A stretch of DNA of 64,000 bases from Leptospira stimsonii (GCF_003545885.1 NZ_QHCT01000002.1:447001-511000), one strand, 5' to 3'; positions 14,694 to 24,199 are shown, counted from the stretch's first letter. Made by a program: numbers and translations. The notes: generated by a model from the letters alone, not told the origin.

Positions 14694-16972
14694 TTTGTTC
14701 CTATTTCTTCATTCTCCAATTCATGCTCCGCCAACCGGAGCTCGAACAAACTATGAAGAAAAGAGAGCGTTGATTCCGCTCCCTGATTTTCATTCACTCT
14801 GTCCGGATGAATTCCATCCCTACATCCTCCTGTAGTCGGGTCATATACGGATACGTTCAGATCGTTTCTTCCCAAAAACCATTCAAAGGCTCGTCTTGCC
14901 TCTTTTCGCCATTTTGGATCTTTGGTGCATCGATACGCTTCCAAACAGGCCGATATCGTAGCTTGAGCCTCGACAGGCTGTTGATCAAAGCGAGCTCGTT
15001 TTCCTCCTTTCGGATAAAATCCATCGGATCCGATCGGAACAAAATGACCTCCGTCTGAACGTTGTAATTCGGAGAGCCAATAGAGAGAGTTGATTCCGAT
15101 TTGAGTCATCGTTGAATTTTGCATCGACCTGCCTGACAACAACATCGCGTGTGATAAAGTCGCATTACAGTAGGTCAACCCTCCTTCAAACCAATGCCAT
15201 TCTTCGGAGTCGTTCTTTTGATATAGGGATTGCAATCGTTTCGCTAATTCCTCTTTCACCTGATTTGTCATTCGATCACCCTCAAACCTATGCAAATATT
15301 CGTGAATTCCGATTAAGGCAAAGGCCCAAGCTCTAGGACTTGTTGTCGCAAGGATCGCCGGCAAGGCTTGTTCAAACAATCTTCCTGCTATCGTTGGTAA
15401 CTGCGGTGCCGTCGCTCTTCCGAGCACGGTACCTAATGCCCATAAGGCTCGACCGTGACTGTCATCGGATCCATTTTCTTCCAACCAGTTTCTCTGATAG
15501 TCCATAAAGTTTCGAAATCTTCCCGTCTTCACGTTATACGCATACCAAACAAAGGCTAAATAACGGAAGGTTAGTTCAAAAACTTCTCCGTTCCCCTGCT
15601 CCTGCATAAACGTACTAACCATCAATGCCCTCGCGTTATCGTCGGTCGTATAACCTTCTTCATAATTCGGAATGGTGAAGAACGCATGTTGCAACATACC
15701 TGTATCGTCCGTCATGTGTTTTAGATGATCTAATTTTAAAGGTGGAAAATCACTCGGACGACGATCCAATGGCCTGATTTTCAATCCCGTGGGCGTATAA
15801 TGTCTTCGCTCCGCGCGAGCGCGTTCAAAACTTTGCATATACCTTCTTGCGACTTTCGACCAAATCATGGCTCGACCGTAGATATATGCCTTTTTCCTCA
15901 TAGAATGTCTTTTTGTATCGTCGTCCAGTAATGCGATCACTTGTTCCGCGATCGCGTTCGAATCCCGAAAAGGGACGATCATTCCTCTTTCGTTCGCTAA
16001 CATTTCCTGCGCATACCAATACGGAGTCGAAACGACCGCTTTGCCCGCACCGATCGTGTAAGCCAAGGTCCCCGACGTAATCTGCGCGGGATCCAAATAG
16101 GGTGTGATATAAATATCTGTAGCGCCGATAAACTCGTTCAATTCCGAGAGACTAACGAATCGATTGTAAAAGATCACACTTCCTTCGACGTTTTTTTCAT
16201 GAGCCAATCTCTGGAGAAACAAACGATACGTTTCCCCTTCGTTTCGGATAACGTGTGGATGAGTAGCACCTAATATGATATATACGACGTTCGGATATTT
16301 TTCTAAAATTGCCGGTAAAGCGGAAATAACGTGTTCGATTCCCTTGTTCGGAGAAAGAAGTCCAAAAGTAAGCAGAACCGTTTTTCCTTCGACACCGAAA
16401 AGATCCTTATGGAAACTCGGATCTACAAAAGCGACATCCGGAATTCCATGCGGAATCAAGTCAATCTTACTAGATTGAACTCCGTAGATCTTCTCTAAGA
16501 AATTCGCTCCTCTTTGGCTCATTACGATCAGACGATCGGACAAGGCCGCCACTTGTTTTAGAACTCTTCTTTGATCCGGACCTGGGTCCGATAGGATCGT
16601 GTGAAGAGTGGTCACCACCGGCATTCTCAACTCGTTTAATAAGGTTAGAATATGACTCCCGGATCTTCCTCCGAATATGCCGTATTCAAATTGAAGACAA
16701 ACTAAATCAACATTATTGACATTCAGAAAATCGGCCGCTCGGTGATACGATTCGATATCTTTTTCCGTAAGTTCAAAACGCACTCTGGGGGGATATGCAT
16801 AACCGGTTTCTACGTCGTTTACCGGAAGAGCGATACAGGTTTTTTCCGGAAACGAGTTCGCGATCGACTCACAGAGATCCGTCGTGAACGTGGCAATCCC
16901 ACACTGCCTCGGAAGATAATTTCCGATAAAAGCGATTCGATTCAAGTTCGATGTCTCAAAAACGTGTTCCAT
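14690..16972 (-). CDS. GT4 glycosyltransferase fused to an alpha-toroid glycosidase-like domain
   Basis: A 760-residue protein. Residues ~10-400 are a GT-B glycosyltransferase of family 4: FIGNYLPRQCGIATFTTDL at the N-terminus, then IPHGIPDV, LTFGLLSPNKGIEHVI and TLAYTIGAGKAVVSTPYWYA with the donor-site region. Residues ~420-745 are all-helical with aromatic and acidic motifs (YTTDDNARALMVS, DDSHGRALWALG, HWFEGGLTYCNA, NQGAESTLSFLHS). These resemble (alpha/alpha)6-barrel glycosidases. The protein is cytoplasmic, as there is no signal peptide. It heads an operon with GH130, overlapping it by 4 bp. The combination suggests a bifunctional enzyme building or remodelling a mannose-containing glycan, but the acceptor is unknown. 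Confidence 0.85.
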   Translation of the reverse strand: MEHVFETSNLNRIAFIGNYLPRQCGIATFTTDLCESIANSFPEKTCIALPVNDVETGYAYPPRVRFELTEKDIESYHRAADFLNVNNVDLVCLQFEYGIFGGRSGSHILTLLNELRMPVVTTLHTILSDPGPDQRRVLKQVAALSDRLIVMSQRGANFLEKIYGVQSSKIDLIPHGIPDVAFVDPSFHKDLFGVEGKTVLLTFGLLSPNKGIEHVISALPAILEKYPNVVYIILGATHPHVIRNEGETYRLFLQRLAHEKNVEGSVIFYNRFVSLSELNEFIGATDIYITPYLDPAQITSGTLAYTIGAGKAVVSTPYWYAQEMLANERGMIVPFRDSNAIAEQVIALLDDDTKRHSMRKKAYIYGRAMIWSKVARRYMQSFERARAERRHYTPTGLKIRPLDRRPSDFPPLKLDHLKHMTDDTGMLQHAFFTIPNYEEGYTTDDNARALMVSTFMQEQGNGEVFELTFRYLAFVWYAYNVKTGRFRNFMDYQRNWLEENGSDDSHGRALWALGTVLGRATAPQLPTIAGRLFEQALPAILATTSPRAWAFALIGIHEYLHRFEGDRMTNQVKEELAKRLQSLYQKNDSEEWHWFEGGLTYCNATLSHAMLLSGRSMQNSTMTQIGINSLYWLSELQRSDGGHFVPIGSDGFYPKGGKRARFDQQPVEAQATISACLEAYRCTKDPKWRKEARRAFEWFLGRNDLNVSVYDPTTGGCRDGIHPDRVNENQGAESTLSFLHSLFELRLAEHELENEEIGTK

Positions 16973-17382
16973 AGATGACTTCCTTTCAACTTCGAATATT
17001 CCAAAACGAAAAACGAGTTCGCGAAGAATTCATTCTTTGCAAATAAATCTTATTTATACTTCAAAGATTTATAATATATTACTTCATTCTTTCCCCAGAA
17101 TTAACTTTAAACGAAATTCAAACAGAGGATGATCTGGCTGAAACGGGAGCTGAATGATTCGGTGATCTGTGATTCCGTTGGATTTAGAATCACTCAGAAA
17201 GCGGTATCAGAAATTGTTTCCGTAAAAAATGAGAAGCAGAGGATCTTTTGTCGACTAACCAATTTATATTCTCGCAAAAAATTCGAATTGTCGATCACAA
17301 TATACGATTCCTCTCTATAAATTAGAAAAACTAAAAAGAATGATGTTCCATCGGTTCGATTTCGCGGATGGGAACCGAACGA
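16973..17382. other. Intergenic region upstream of the glycosyltransferase operon
   Basis: AT-rich around 17040-17090, with a short inverted repeat ATAAAT-CTT-ATTTAT and the run TTTATAATATATTAC, likely the promoter area of the minus-strand operon. A 63-codon plus-strand frame at 17129-17320 has no recognisable protein character and is not called. Confidence 0.3.
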
Positions 17383-18819
17383 TCAAGGTGATTCCGGAAA
17401 CTCGATCGTTACTTTAGTCCCATTGGAGAGGTCGAAAAAAATCTCACCACCCAATTGACTGACCATCAGATTTACGAGCTTTAATCCTAACGTCTTTGCC
17501 TCAATTAAGTCCGGAATCTTCTGAAATCCGATTCCGTCGTCTGTAACGATCAAAATCATTTTTGAATCCACTTTTTTTAGTTCGACGGAAATGTTTCCTT
17601 TCGGTCGATCTGGAAACGCGTATTTTATGGAGTTGGAAACAAGCTCGATAAGAATCATCCCAATGGTAGCGGCATCGCGCGCCGTCATCGTCAATTCTTC
17701 TATAGTCCTGCGAATCACGATCGAATCTGAAAGCTGAAGCATCGAATCGATCACTCGATTGCAGTAATCCTTGATCTGAACTACGTTAAACGAATCGGTC
17801 TCGTATAACAAAGAATAGAGATCGGAAATCGACTGAACTCGAAGGGTCAACTCTTCCAAGACAACTTTGGTTTCGAGGTTTTCGCTCGAATGAGCTCGCA
17901 GATGTATCAAACTCGTGATCATCTGAAAACTATTCTTAGTCCGATGTTGAAGCTCTTTTAATAGGGCTTCTTTTTCTTCTATATTGTTTGTAAGAATTTT
18001 TTCATATCTATTCCGATCCGTGATATCACGAATATTGCATTGGATTACTTTTTCTCCATCCACTAAATAGACATTGCTTACGAATTCGACCTGAATCAGA
18101 GCTCCGTCCACCGTCTCCAAGGGCAGGTTCGTATAACGGACGTATTCTTTCTCTTGGAGTTCCTTAAAGAGTTGTTTAGAATAGTCTATGTATTTAAAAG
18201 CATTGATATCCCAAATATTCTTTTTTAGAAACTGTTCCTTACTATAACCGAGCATTTCAACAAGAAACGGGTTCACGTCTACGATCATTCCGGAATCAGC
18301 GTCCAAAATCAATATACCGTCTTTTGCGCATTCAAAAAGACGACGATATCTTTTTTCCATCAGTTCCAATGCGATCTTTTTGGATTCCACTTCTCGTTTT
18401 TGAAACTTCACGTTCAGATAAGAATCGTGGAGCCGAAATGCCATTTTGATCGACGCGTCTAAGATCGTGATATCGGAGCTTTTGACGACATATCCGTATG
18501 AAGTGATATTTTCTGTTTTTTTGATAATCGCCGGTTCCGTATGACTTGAAAGAAACAAAAGAGGTATATCGTGGTCTTTCAAAATCTCCAATGCGACTTC
18601 CGTTCCGTCAATCCCCGTACCGAGATCTATATCCATCAACACGATATGGATAAGAGTTCGTTTATCATTCAAGGTTCCGATGGCCTTAATTCCGTTCATC
18701 ACATGGAGCACGTTGTAGCCGTATTTTTTGAGTTGCATGGACTCAGTCATTCCTATGATCGGATCATCCTCTACGAGAAGAATCGTCTTCTGTTCCGGTT
18801 CGTCTGCGGTTACGTTCAT
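17383..18819 (-). CDS. Response regulator-PAS-histidine kinase (HisKA_2 type)
   Basis: A 478-residue cytoplasmic signalling protein. Residues ~12-125 are a receiver domain (LLVEDDP acidic pair, phospho-acceptor region IVLMDIDLG with Asp63, and VVKSS with Lys113). Residues ~155-270 are a PAS domain (FECAKDGILILDADSGMIVDVNP, then CNIRDITDRN). Residues ~285-478 are a HisKA_2/HATPase kinase with phospho-acceptor His292 in LKELQHRTKNSFQMI. The N-box is in ILIELVSNSIKYAFP and the G-box is DDGIGFQK. A receiver at the N-terminus means it likely gets its signal from another kinase. There is no transmembrane segment. It stands alone, with 520 bp of non-coding DNA upstream. Confidence 0.9.
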   Translation of the reverse strand: MNVTADEPEQKTILLVEDDPIIGMTESMQLKKYGYNVLHVMNGIKAIGTLNDKRTLIHIVLMDIDLGTGIDGTEVALEILKDHDIPLLFLSSHTEPAIIKKTENITSYGYVVKSSDITILDASIKMAFRLHDSYLNVKFQKREVESKKIALELMEKRYRRLFECAKDGILILDADSGMIVDVNPFLVEMLGYSKEQFLKKNIWDINAFKYIDYSKQLFKELQEKEYVRYTNLPLETVDGALIQVEFVSNVYLVDGEKVIQCNIRDITDRNRYEKILTNNIEEKEALLKELQHRTKNSFQMITSLIHLRAHSSENLETKVVLEELTLRVQSISDLYSLLYETDSFNVVQIKDYCNRVIDSMLQLSDSIVIRRTIEELTMTARDAATIGMILIELVSNSIKYAFPDRPKGNISVELKKVDSKMILIVTDDGIGFQKIPDLIEAKTLGLKLVNLMVSQLGGEIFFDLSNGTKVTIEFPESP

Positions 18820-19339
18820 AAATTCCCCTTCTTTACGACGTTCCTACCCCTGGTTAAAGAATTTCAGACTCCAACGAAAACCGAGATCTGATTTTTCTAA
18901 AATCTGGATCTCCAAAGGCGCAAAGAGGGGAATAGATCGTCTATAGTTAAGATTCGGAAACTTAAAAGTTGAGAATAGCAAGGAATATTCAAAAACCTAG
19001 GTTTTTTATTATAAAATTTGAATACGAATGGTTCGATATTTTTGTTCTATTCTAATTGATTCAATTCTGATTCATATCTTCGAAACGGTTTAATCAAATC
19101 GGTTATCACTTGATTCTCAATCTCATATGAGGCGAAGGGGGAATTCAATTTCCAAAGAAGAATCAAGATCCGTTCCGTTTTCCATCCGATAATTCGAATA
19201 ACAGACGTAAGGCTCTGCCTCCCTAAGGTAACGTTACATTTTTTAAAAATGGATGAATACAACTTGAAAGGAATCGATTCTTCCTTTTTAATCAATGTAT
19301 CCGAATGTAGGATGGCTACAATCAGGATAAGGAACAAAC
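18820..19339. other. Divergent intergenic region with a 16-bp perfect palindrome
   Basis: It lies between the kinase gene (minus) and the 125-residue gene (plus). A loop-free perfect palindrome, AAAAACCTAGGTTTTT, is at 18991-19006, about 170 bp upstream of the kinase start. A smaller one, GTAACGTTAC, is at 19228-19237. A minus-strand 99-codon frame at 19047-19346 overlaps the plus gene start and is not called. Confidence 0.35.
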
Positions 19340-19717
19340 ATGCCACATTGTATTCTATGGATTGATCAATCGGTCGCGAAGAAATTTGTTCTGAGTAAGG
19401 ACACCGTGGACACTCAGATCATCCACCACAAAGGAAGACCGGAACACCACGACCATCATCCCGATCGTTTCAACCTGATCCAAAACGAAGACCTCAAACA
19501 TTTTTTCGAAGATGTGGCGAAAAACCTATCCCCGGAAGAGGATTTGTTGATTGCGGGGCCCGGTTTGGCAAAGACTCATTTTCTCACCTACTTGGAAAAA
19601 CACCATCCACCTTTGGCGAAAACGGTTCTTGCAGAAATCGTAATGGACCATATCACTGATCCGGAAATCGTTGCCGAGGCAAAAAAATACTACGAGAAAA
19701 AACATATTCGACTCTAA
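19340..19717 (+). CDS. Hypothetical small protein, possible eRF1/L7Ae-fold relative
   Basis: A 125-residue soluble protein beginning MPHCILWIDQSVAKKFVLS. The central segment is His-rich (HHKGRPEHHDHHPDRF). The second half reads LSPEEDLLIAGPGLAKTHFL, then a helix and VMDHITDPEIVAEAKKYYEK. The layout of a strand with LLIAGPG..K followed by helices resembles small bacterial proteins related to the C-terminal domain of release factor eRF1/Pelota (baeRF-like), often annotated as translational machinery or host-attachment proteins. This is a weak resemblance and the function is unknown. The His cluster could bind metal. It is a single gene followed by a strong hairpin terminator. Confidence 0.7.
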   Translation: MPHCILWIDQSVAKKFVLSKDTVDTQIIHHKGRPEHHDHHPDRFNLIQNEDLKHFFEDVAKNLSPEEDLLIAGPGLAKTHFLTYLEKHHPPLAKTVLAEIVMDHITDPEIVAEAKKYYEKKHIRL

Positions 19718-19751
19718 GCAAACTTGCTCCGAACGATCTCCTGCCTCAATG

Positions 19752-19792
19752 AAATCCGATCTCTTCCTCTTTGTATGGGATCGGATTTTTTT
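19752..19792 (+). terminator. Rho-independent terminator
   Basis: A 10-bp perfect stem, AAATCCGATC (19752-19761) with GATCGGATTT (19779-19788), followed by a T-run on the plus strand. It lies 35 bp after the 125-residue gene and just before the convergent ABC ATPase gene end. Confidence 0.75.
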
Positions 19793-19798
19793 ACGATT

Positions 19799-20560
19799 TC
19801 ATCTTTCCTTTGCGCTTTTTTCCCGTTTGTGATTTTGTGATCGATCGGTTTCAATACTTCCATCGACCATATGAATTCTTCGGTCTGCAAATGCGGCGTA
19901 TTCAGGGTCATGCGTTACGAAAAGGATCGTCGTTCCATTCTCCGCATTGGTGCGTTTTAGGATTTCCATCGCCTTGTCCCCGTTCGCCGTGTCCAGATTT
20001 CCGGTCGGCTCGTCCGCGAAAATAAAAGTCGGATTCATTATCAAGGCCCTTGCGATCGCGGCTCTTTGTTGTTCTCCACCGGACATTTGAGAAGGAAATT
20101 TGTCTTTACAATGTTCGAGATCGAATTGCTTTAACAGATTTCTTGCATATTCCTTTTTGATTCCTTCCATTCCCGTTTTCCTTGCCGGCATAAGAATATT
20201 CTCGATAGCGGTCAATTCCGGAAGAAGATAATGAAATTGAAATACAAACCCGATGTGTTGATTTCGAAAACTATGGGTTTCCTTACTCTCTAATTGGAAA
20301 AGATCTTTCCCATCCAGAAAAACTTTACCGGATGTCGGCCGATCCAGGCCGCTTAACATATACAAGAGAGTCGACTTTCCGGAACCGGATCTTCCCGTAA
20401 GAGAAACAAATTCTCCCTTTTTGAGTTGGAACGTGACTCCTCTTACTACCTGGGTCGGCGGCTCCCCGAACGATTTGATAAGCGAATCACAGGTCAAGGC
20501 ATTGGATTCTACCTTGTCCTTGTTTTCCATTCGATGATCTGGAAGTTTATTTTTATTCAC
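19799..20560 (-). CDS. ABC transporter ATP-binding protein, LolD/MacB type
   Basis: A 253-residue ATPase. Walker A is TGRSGSGKSTLLYMLSG, the signature motif is QMSGGEQQRAAIARAL, Walker B is FIFADEPTGNLD, and the H-loop is LFVTHDPEYA. The QLKKGEFVSL start and the GLDRPTSGKVFLDG spacing are typical of the LolD/MacB/FtsE group, which works with FtsX-fold permeases. Its start overlaps the stop of the permease gene by 4 bp, and it is the last gene of the adaptor-permease-ATPase operon. Likely role: energising export of a lipoprotein, lipid or toxic compound from the inner membrane. It has a short basic C-terminal tail (NHKREKSAKER). Confidence 0.92.
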   Translation of the reverse strand: MNKNKLPDHRMENKDKVESNALTCDSLIKSFGEPPTQVVRGVTFQLKKGEFVSLTGRSGSGKSTLLYMLSGLDRPTSGKVFLDGKDLFQLESKETHSFRNQHIGFVFQFHYLLPELTAIENILMPARKTGMEGIKKEYARNLLKQFDLEHCKDKFPSQMSGGEQQRAAIARALIMNPTFIFADEPTGNLDTANGDKAMEILKRTNAENGTTILFVTHDPEYAAFADRRIHMVDGSIETDRSQNHKREKSAKER

Positions 20561-21807
20561 GTGCTACCTCGAATGATTTCCACGGGCGATAACTTGGAAG
20601 CGGAACGAGCGGGAATGTAAGCGGCGATTCCACTCGTAAGGACCGAAAGAAGAAACGCATTCACGTAGATCATATAATTCCAGGAAATTTTCATTACGTT
20701 GATCATCGGACCTTTTTGACTCGCGCCTCCCAACGGATAACCGTCCAAGGAGTAGCAGGCCAAAGCACCGAGGATCAAACCGAAAATCGCGCCGATCAAA
20801 CCCAAAAGAAGTCCTTGTATGATAAACAATCGAATCGTGTCTCCTTCGTCGAAACCGACCGATCTCAGAATCGCAATTTCTTTCTTCTTATGATTCACAA
20901 CCATATTCAAGACATTGTAGATTCCGAACGCAACAACCAGAATGATCGTAAACGTGGTCGTATCCCGAACTATATTCTGAGTTTTGAATACGGAAAGAAT
21001 ACTTTCATAGGCTTGGTCCCAGCTCTGAACCTTGTCCCTCGTAAAAAAAGACCACTCCGTCGCGACTTCGGCCGCCTTGGAAACGTCCTTCAATCGAATC
21101 GCAATCTCCGATACGATTCCGTTCGCCTGTGTGATTCTCTGAACCGTACGAAGCGAAGCGTAGACGGATACTTCGTCGATCATCCGATTTCCTACTCGAA
21201 TGATCCCACCCACTTTCACGTTCGATATTGTTCCGTTAGGTGAAATCACTTGAACGATATCTCCCGCCTCGGCCCCCAAACGTTCCAGAAGTCCGGCTCC
21301 GGCGAAGATGATATCTCCACCCCGATCTAAATCCTTTAGATTTCCCTTTTCGACGTATTTGCCGATCGTAGTCACGCGCATCTGCCTTACGGGATCGATG
21401 CCTTGTAATTTTCCAGGTAGGGTTTGTTTGCCGAATTTGAAAATCAATTGTCGATTGAGCTGAGGAGCATAGGCTTCCACTCTTTCGTCTTGATCCAATT
21501 TCAAAAACCAACCCTTTACGTTCGTCAATTGAGTGGAATCGGTTTTTCCGGAAGGAGGTTTGATCCAACGAACCGAGTTTCCCTCAAAGAAAACTCCTTT
21601 GAAACTTTCTTCCTTTAAAACTTCATCCCTCGGTGAAATTCGAATCTGCGCGTCGTTGTTCACGAGTTGATCCGTGATGTATTCCTGAAATCCGAGCATC
21701 ATCCCGGAGAAAACGACGTACCCTGCCGTTCCTAAAAGAATACCTAAAAAAGTAAGGAAGGTTTGTTGAGGTCTACTGATCAACTGCCTGATTGCTAAAA
21801 AAAACAT
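20557..21807 (-). CDS. ABC transporter permease, FtsX/LolC-MacB family
   Basis: A 416-residue membrane protein. One N-terminal transmembrane helix (QTFLTFLGILLGTAGYVVFSG) is followed by a periplasmic MacB_PCD-type domain of about 220 residues. Three C-terminal helices form the FtsX domain (TFTIILVVAFGIYNVLNMVV, LLLGLIGAIFGLILGALACY, NAFLLSVLTSGIAAYIPA), ending SPVEIIRG as in LolC/E and MacB. It belongs with the ATPase (4-bp overlap downstream) and the HlyD-type adaptor 9 bp upstream. Adaptor plus MacB-like permease suggests a tripartite efflux or lipoprotein exporter; the cargo is unknown. Confidence 0.9.
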   Translation of the reverse strand: MFFLAIRQLISRPQQTFLTFLGILLGTAGYVVFSGMMLGFQEYITDQLVNNDAQIRISPRDEVLKEESFKGVFFEGNSVRWIKPPSGKTDSTQLTNVKGWFLKLDQDERVEAYAPQLNRQLIFKFGKQTLPGKLQGIDPVRQMRVTTIGKYVEKGNLKDLDRGGDIIFAGAGLLERLGAEAGDIVQVISPNGTISNVKVGGIIRVGNRMIDEVSVYASLRTVQRITQANGIVSEIAIRLKDVSKAAEVATEWSFFTRDKVQSWDQAYESILSVFKTQNIVRDTTTFTIILVVAFGIYNVLNMVVNHKKKEIAILRSVGFDEGDTIRLFIIQGLLLGLIGAIFGLILGALACYSLDGYPLGGASQKGPMINVMKISWNYMIYVNAFLLSVLTSGIAAYIPARSASKLSPVEIIRGST

Positions 21808-21816
21808 ATTCTTAGA

Positions 21817-22626
21817 TTAACGTCCCCCGTCCAAATAAACGGTATCCGTTTCTAATACGACATTCTCCAGGACTTCACACCATTCTCCGTCGACGGCTCC
21901 CACTTTCGCGTCCAGAAGAAGGACCTTACCGTTTCGTCTAACGCGTATTTTTCCTTTTTCCACCGATTTAACCGGAATCAAAAGTGCGTTCTCTTTTCTT
22001 GCGACTTCCACCGCAACGTCCGCAGTCATTTCGGGAAGCGTTCCTTCGGGCATGGACTCAACGTCAACTCTTACATAAAATTGCCCGTCGGAGGGATAGA
22101 CCCTGTTTACTTTACCCATCACTTTCGTACCTCGAATCGTTTCAAAACTCAATTCGGCTCTTTGACCGGGTCTGATCCGAAGAACGGAATCCTGATCCAA
22201 GGATAAAAGAATATAGGTCTTTTTTAAATCCATCATCGTGAGAACGGGAGCGCCGGGCATTACGACCTCTCCTTCTTGAAACGGAACAGACGTGACGGTT
22301 CCCGAAAATGGAGCGCGAAAGTTCGAGCCGGAATCGGAGATAAGAAGTTCTTGGCCTTCTTTGACGATTTCACCTTCTTTCACGAAGATCTTTCGAATGG
22401 AAGAAGTCACTCCGAGTTTGAGGTGATAGACTCGATCGGATTTAACGGTTCCAAGAGAATAGACGAGTTCTACAATCGGACCTACCTTTGGAGAAACTTC
22501 AGTTCGCTTTTCACGAATCACAAGATAAGATCCGAAAGCGAGCAATACGATCAGAACGCCGATCGAAGCGATTCTACCAGGACGAGAAGCCCAAATCAAT
22601 TTGATAAAAACCAATGCCTTGTTCAT
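21817..22626 (-). CDS. HlyD/RND-type periplasmic adaptor protein
   Basis: A 269-residue protein with an N-terminal membrane anchor (about residues 17-34, RIASIGVLIVLLAFGSYLVI). It has the barrel-sandwich (lipoyl-like) halves FVKEGEIVKEGQELLISDSG and APFSGTVTSVPFQEGEVVMPG, then a beta-barrel (LRIRPGQRAELSFETIRG) and membrane-proximal domain (VPVKSVEKGKIRVRRNGKV-like). No long coiled-coil hairpin is present, so the outer-membrane docking part is short. It is the first gene of the exporter operon. A perfect 12-bp palindrome lies about 110 bp upstream. Confidence 0.88.
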   Translation of the reverse strand: MNKALVFIKLIWASRPGRIASIGVLIVLLAFGSYLVIREKRTEVSPKVGPIVELVYSLGTVKSDRVYHLKLGVTSSIRKIFVKEGEIVKEGQELLISDSGSNFRAPFSGTVTSVPFQEGEVVMPGAPVLTMMDLKKTYILLSLDQDSVLRIRPGQRAELSFETIRGTKVMGKVNRVYPSDGQFYVRVDVESMPEGTLPEMTADVAVEVARKENALLIPVKSVEKGKIRVRRNGKVLLLDAKVGAVDGEWCEVLENVVLETDTVYLDGGR

Positions 22627-22732
22627 TTGAATGAATCACACACCTTTTCAATCTATAAGAATAACGAACTCTTTCCATTCCACAAAGGATAAACGTATTA
22701 CGAAAACAATCCGGAATTGCGGAGGGAAGAAC

Positions 22733-22744
22733 TGACAATTGTCA
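22733..22744. promoter_or_regulatory. Perfect 12-bp palindrome TGACAATTGTCA
   Basis: It lies 107 bp upstream of the adaptor gene start, between the exporter operon and the next minus-strand gene. Efflux operons are often controlled by dimeric repressors binding such sites. No regulator gene is adjacent, so this is position-based inference. Confidence 0.35.
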
Positions 22745-22807
22745 TGGAACCGACTTCCATCAACGGTGTTTTGGAAACCTCGGCTCTCAAAAGGAAAATG
22801 GAATAAA

Positions 22808-24199
22808 TCAATCTTCCGCGATTTTGCCGATTCCTTCGATTCCTTTTTGAACCGTTTCTTTGATTCCTTTTTTTCTCTTCGAATCCACGGTCTCTCTTAG
22901 GTTCAAGACGTTGTTTTCGTATTCGATAATCGTTTTGAGTTTTTGAAACGATGCACGAAGCGCGTTTATCGAACAGTTTTGTTCCGAGGATTCAGATGAA
23001 TTTTTTGTAAACTCCGGTTCTTGGATCTCGCTAAGGTCTTTTGCAAATTCTGATCCGTTTTGAAAGAGTTCTCTGGAATCATTATAAGAATCATTCGTGA
23101 ACACCATCTTATCATACAATTTATCAACGATCGAAGAATTTTTATCCGAAAGAAAGGATCTACAGCCCAAAAGAAATCGATGTTCAATAAATAACTTTCT
23201 CTGCACTTCGAACAAACGAGCGTCGTTATTCAGCTTGCTTTGTTCTTGATTGGTTTGATTGACCCCTTCGTTGATTCGATAACCTCCGATCCCGATCGCC
23301 AGAAGAAGGGAAACGATTTGAAAATACTTACTGATCTCCGTGTCACCACCCGCGATTTTTTTGATGCTCGTGTTGATCCATTCAATGAACATAAGATCCA
23401 AATCGAGAATCCCGTGTTCTCCGAACAAAAAGGAAAAGATAAATTTTAGAAAACCCAAAAGAAGAACGATCGATGCGAGAATACAAACGACGAAGGCACC
23501 GATCAGAGCGAAAAGAAAAATATCGTTCCAGAGAACTCGAAAAAAATTGGATGAATTAAGAATTGAGTTCCAAAACCGAACAATCCAATTTCGATAATTG
23601 TAATAGTCGTTGAGATAAAGATACGCGACGGAAATGGAAACCTTATATTCCTTTCCGTTTTTTTTGGAAGAATCGATACTATCTTTCCATTCGTTGCATT
23701 TCCCCTCTTCCAGTTTGCAAAGTTCCTTTAAAAAAGATCTTCTTGTATCGGAGAATTTTTGTTCTCCGGAACAAAAAAAACGATCACAGGAAAACGTGGA
23801 GAGTTTCGTCTCCGTGGAATAGATCCTCTGATCGGAACTCAAACTCATCACGTTGAGAAACTGAGCTTCCAAACAGGTGAGAAATGCGTCGATCGTCTTG
23901 AAATCCAATCCTTCATCGTTTTCGGGAGCGTTCTCGTTCTTTTCCCCGGAAGAACGAACGGAAGGAGATTGAAATGTATATCTTGAATCGTCTGTGATCA
24001 AAAAGGAAGTTTTGCAAAATTCGATTTTTCTCTGGGTCAGGTCATACAATTCCACCTTGGCCTTGAGATCCTGAATCAATTCACTTCTTCCGATCAAGTC
24101 GACGACTATGATCAAAAAGGAAATCGCAACGATCACGATCAAGGCTCGCAAACGTCTGCCAGGATCGAGGCGGGAATGTATCAATTCTTTTAAATCCAT
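22808..24199 (-). CDS. Hypothetical membrane protein
   Basis: A 463-residue protein with three clear hydrophobic segments: about 20-38 (LIVIVAISFLIIVVDLIG), a long one near 225-255 (FALIGAFVVCILASIVLLLG) and one near 290-305 (IVSLLLAIGIGGYRIN). The first loop (~40-220) is hydrophilic with several Cys and Ser/Asp-rich stretches. The last ~150 residues form a helical, probably coiled-coil tail rich in Glu, Lys, Asn and Ser, ending GIKETVQKGIEGIGKIAED. I do not recognise a family. Codon usage matches the neighbours. It is transcribed on its own, divergently from the DUF3147 gene. Confidence 0.75.
   Translation of the reverse strand: MDLKELIHSRLDPGRRLRALIVIVAISFLIIVVDLIGRSELIQDLKAKVELYDLTQRKIEFCKTSFLITDDSRYTFQSPSVRSSGEKNENAPENDEGLDFKTIDAFLTCLEAQFLNVMSLSSDQRIYSTETKLSTFSCDRFFCSGEQKFSDTRRSFLKELCKLEEGKCNEWKDSIDSSKKNGKEYKVSISVAYLYLNDYYNYRNWIVRFWNSILNSSNFFRVLWNDIFLFALIGAFVVCILASIVLLLGFLKFIFSFLFGEHGILDLDLMFIEWINTSIKKIAGGDTEISKYFQIVSLLLAIGIGGYRINEGVNQTNQEQSKLNNDARLFEVQRKLFIEHRFLLGCRSFLSDKNSSIVDKLYDKMVFTNDSYNDSRELFQNGSEFAKDLSEIQEPEFTKNSSESSEQNCSINALRASFQKLKTIIEYENNVLNLRETVDSKRKKGIKETVQKGIEGIGKIAED

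Noticed and set aside
17129..17320. 63-codon plus-strand frame upstream of the REC-PAS kinase region
   Set aside because: No family, no ribosome-binding site, ordinary length for chance frames.
19047..19346. 99-codon minus-strand frame with a hydrophobic start
   Set aside because: It overlaps the start of the 125-residue gene, has no ribosome-binding site I could find, and its composition looks like translated intergenic DNA.
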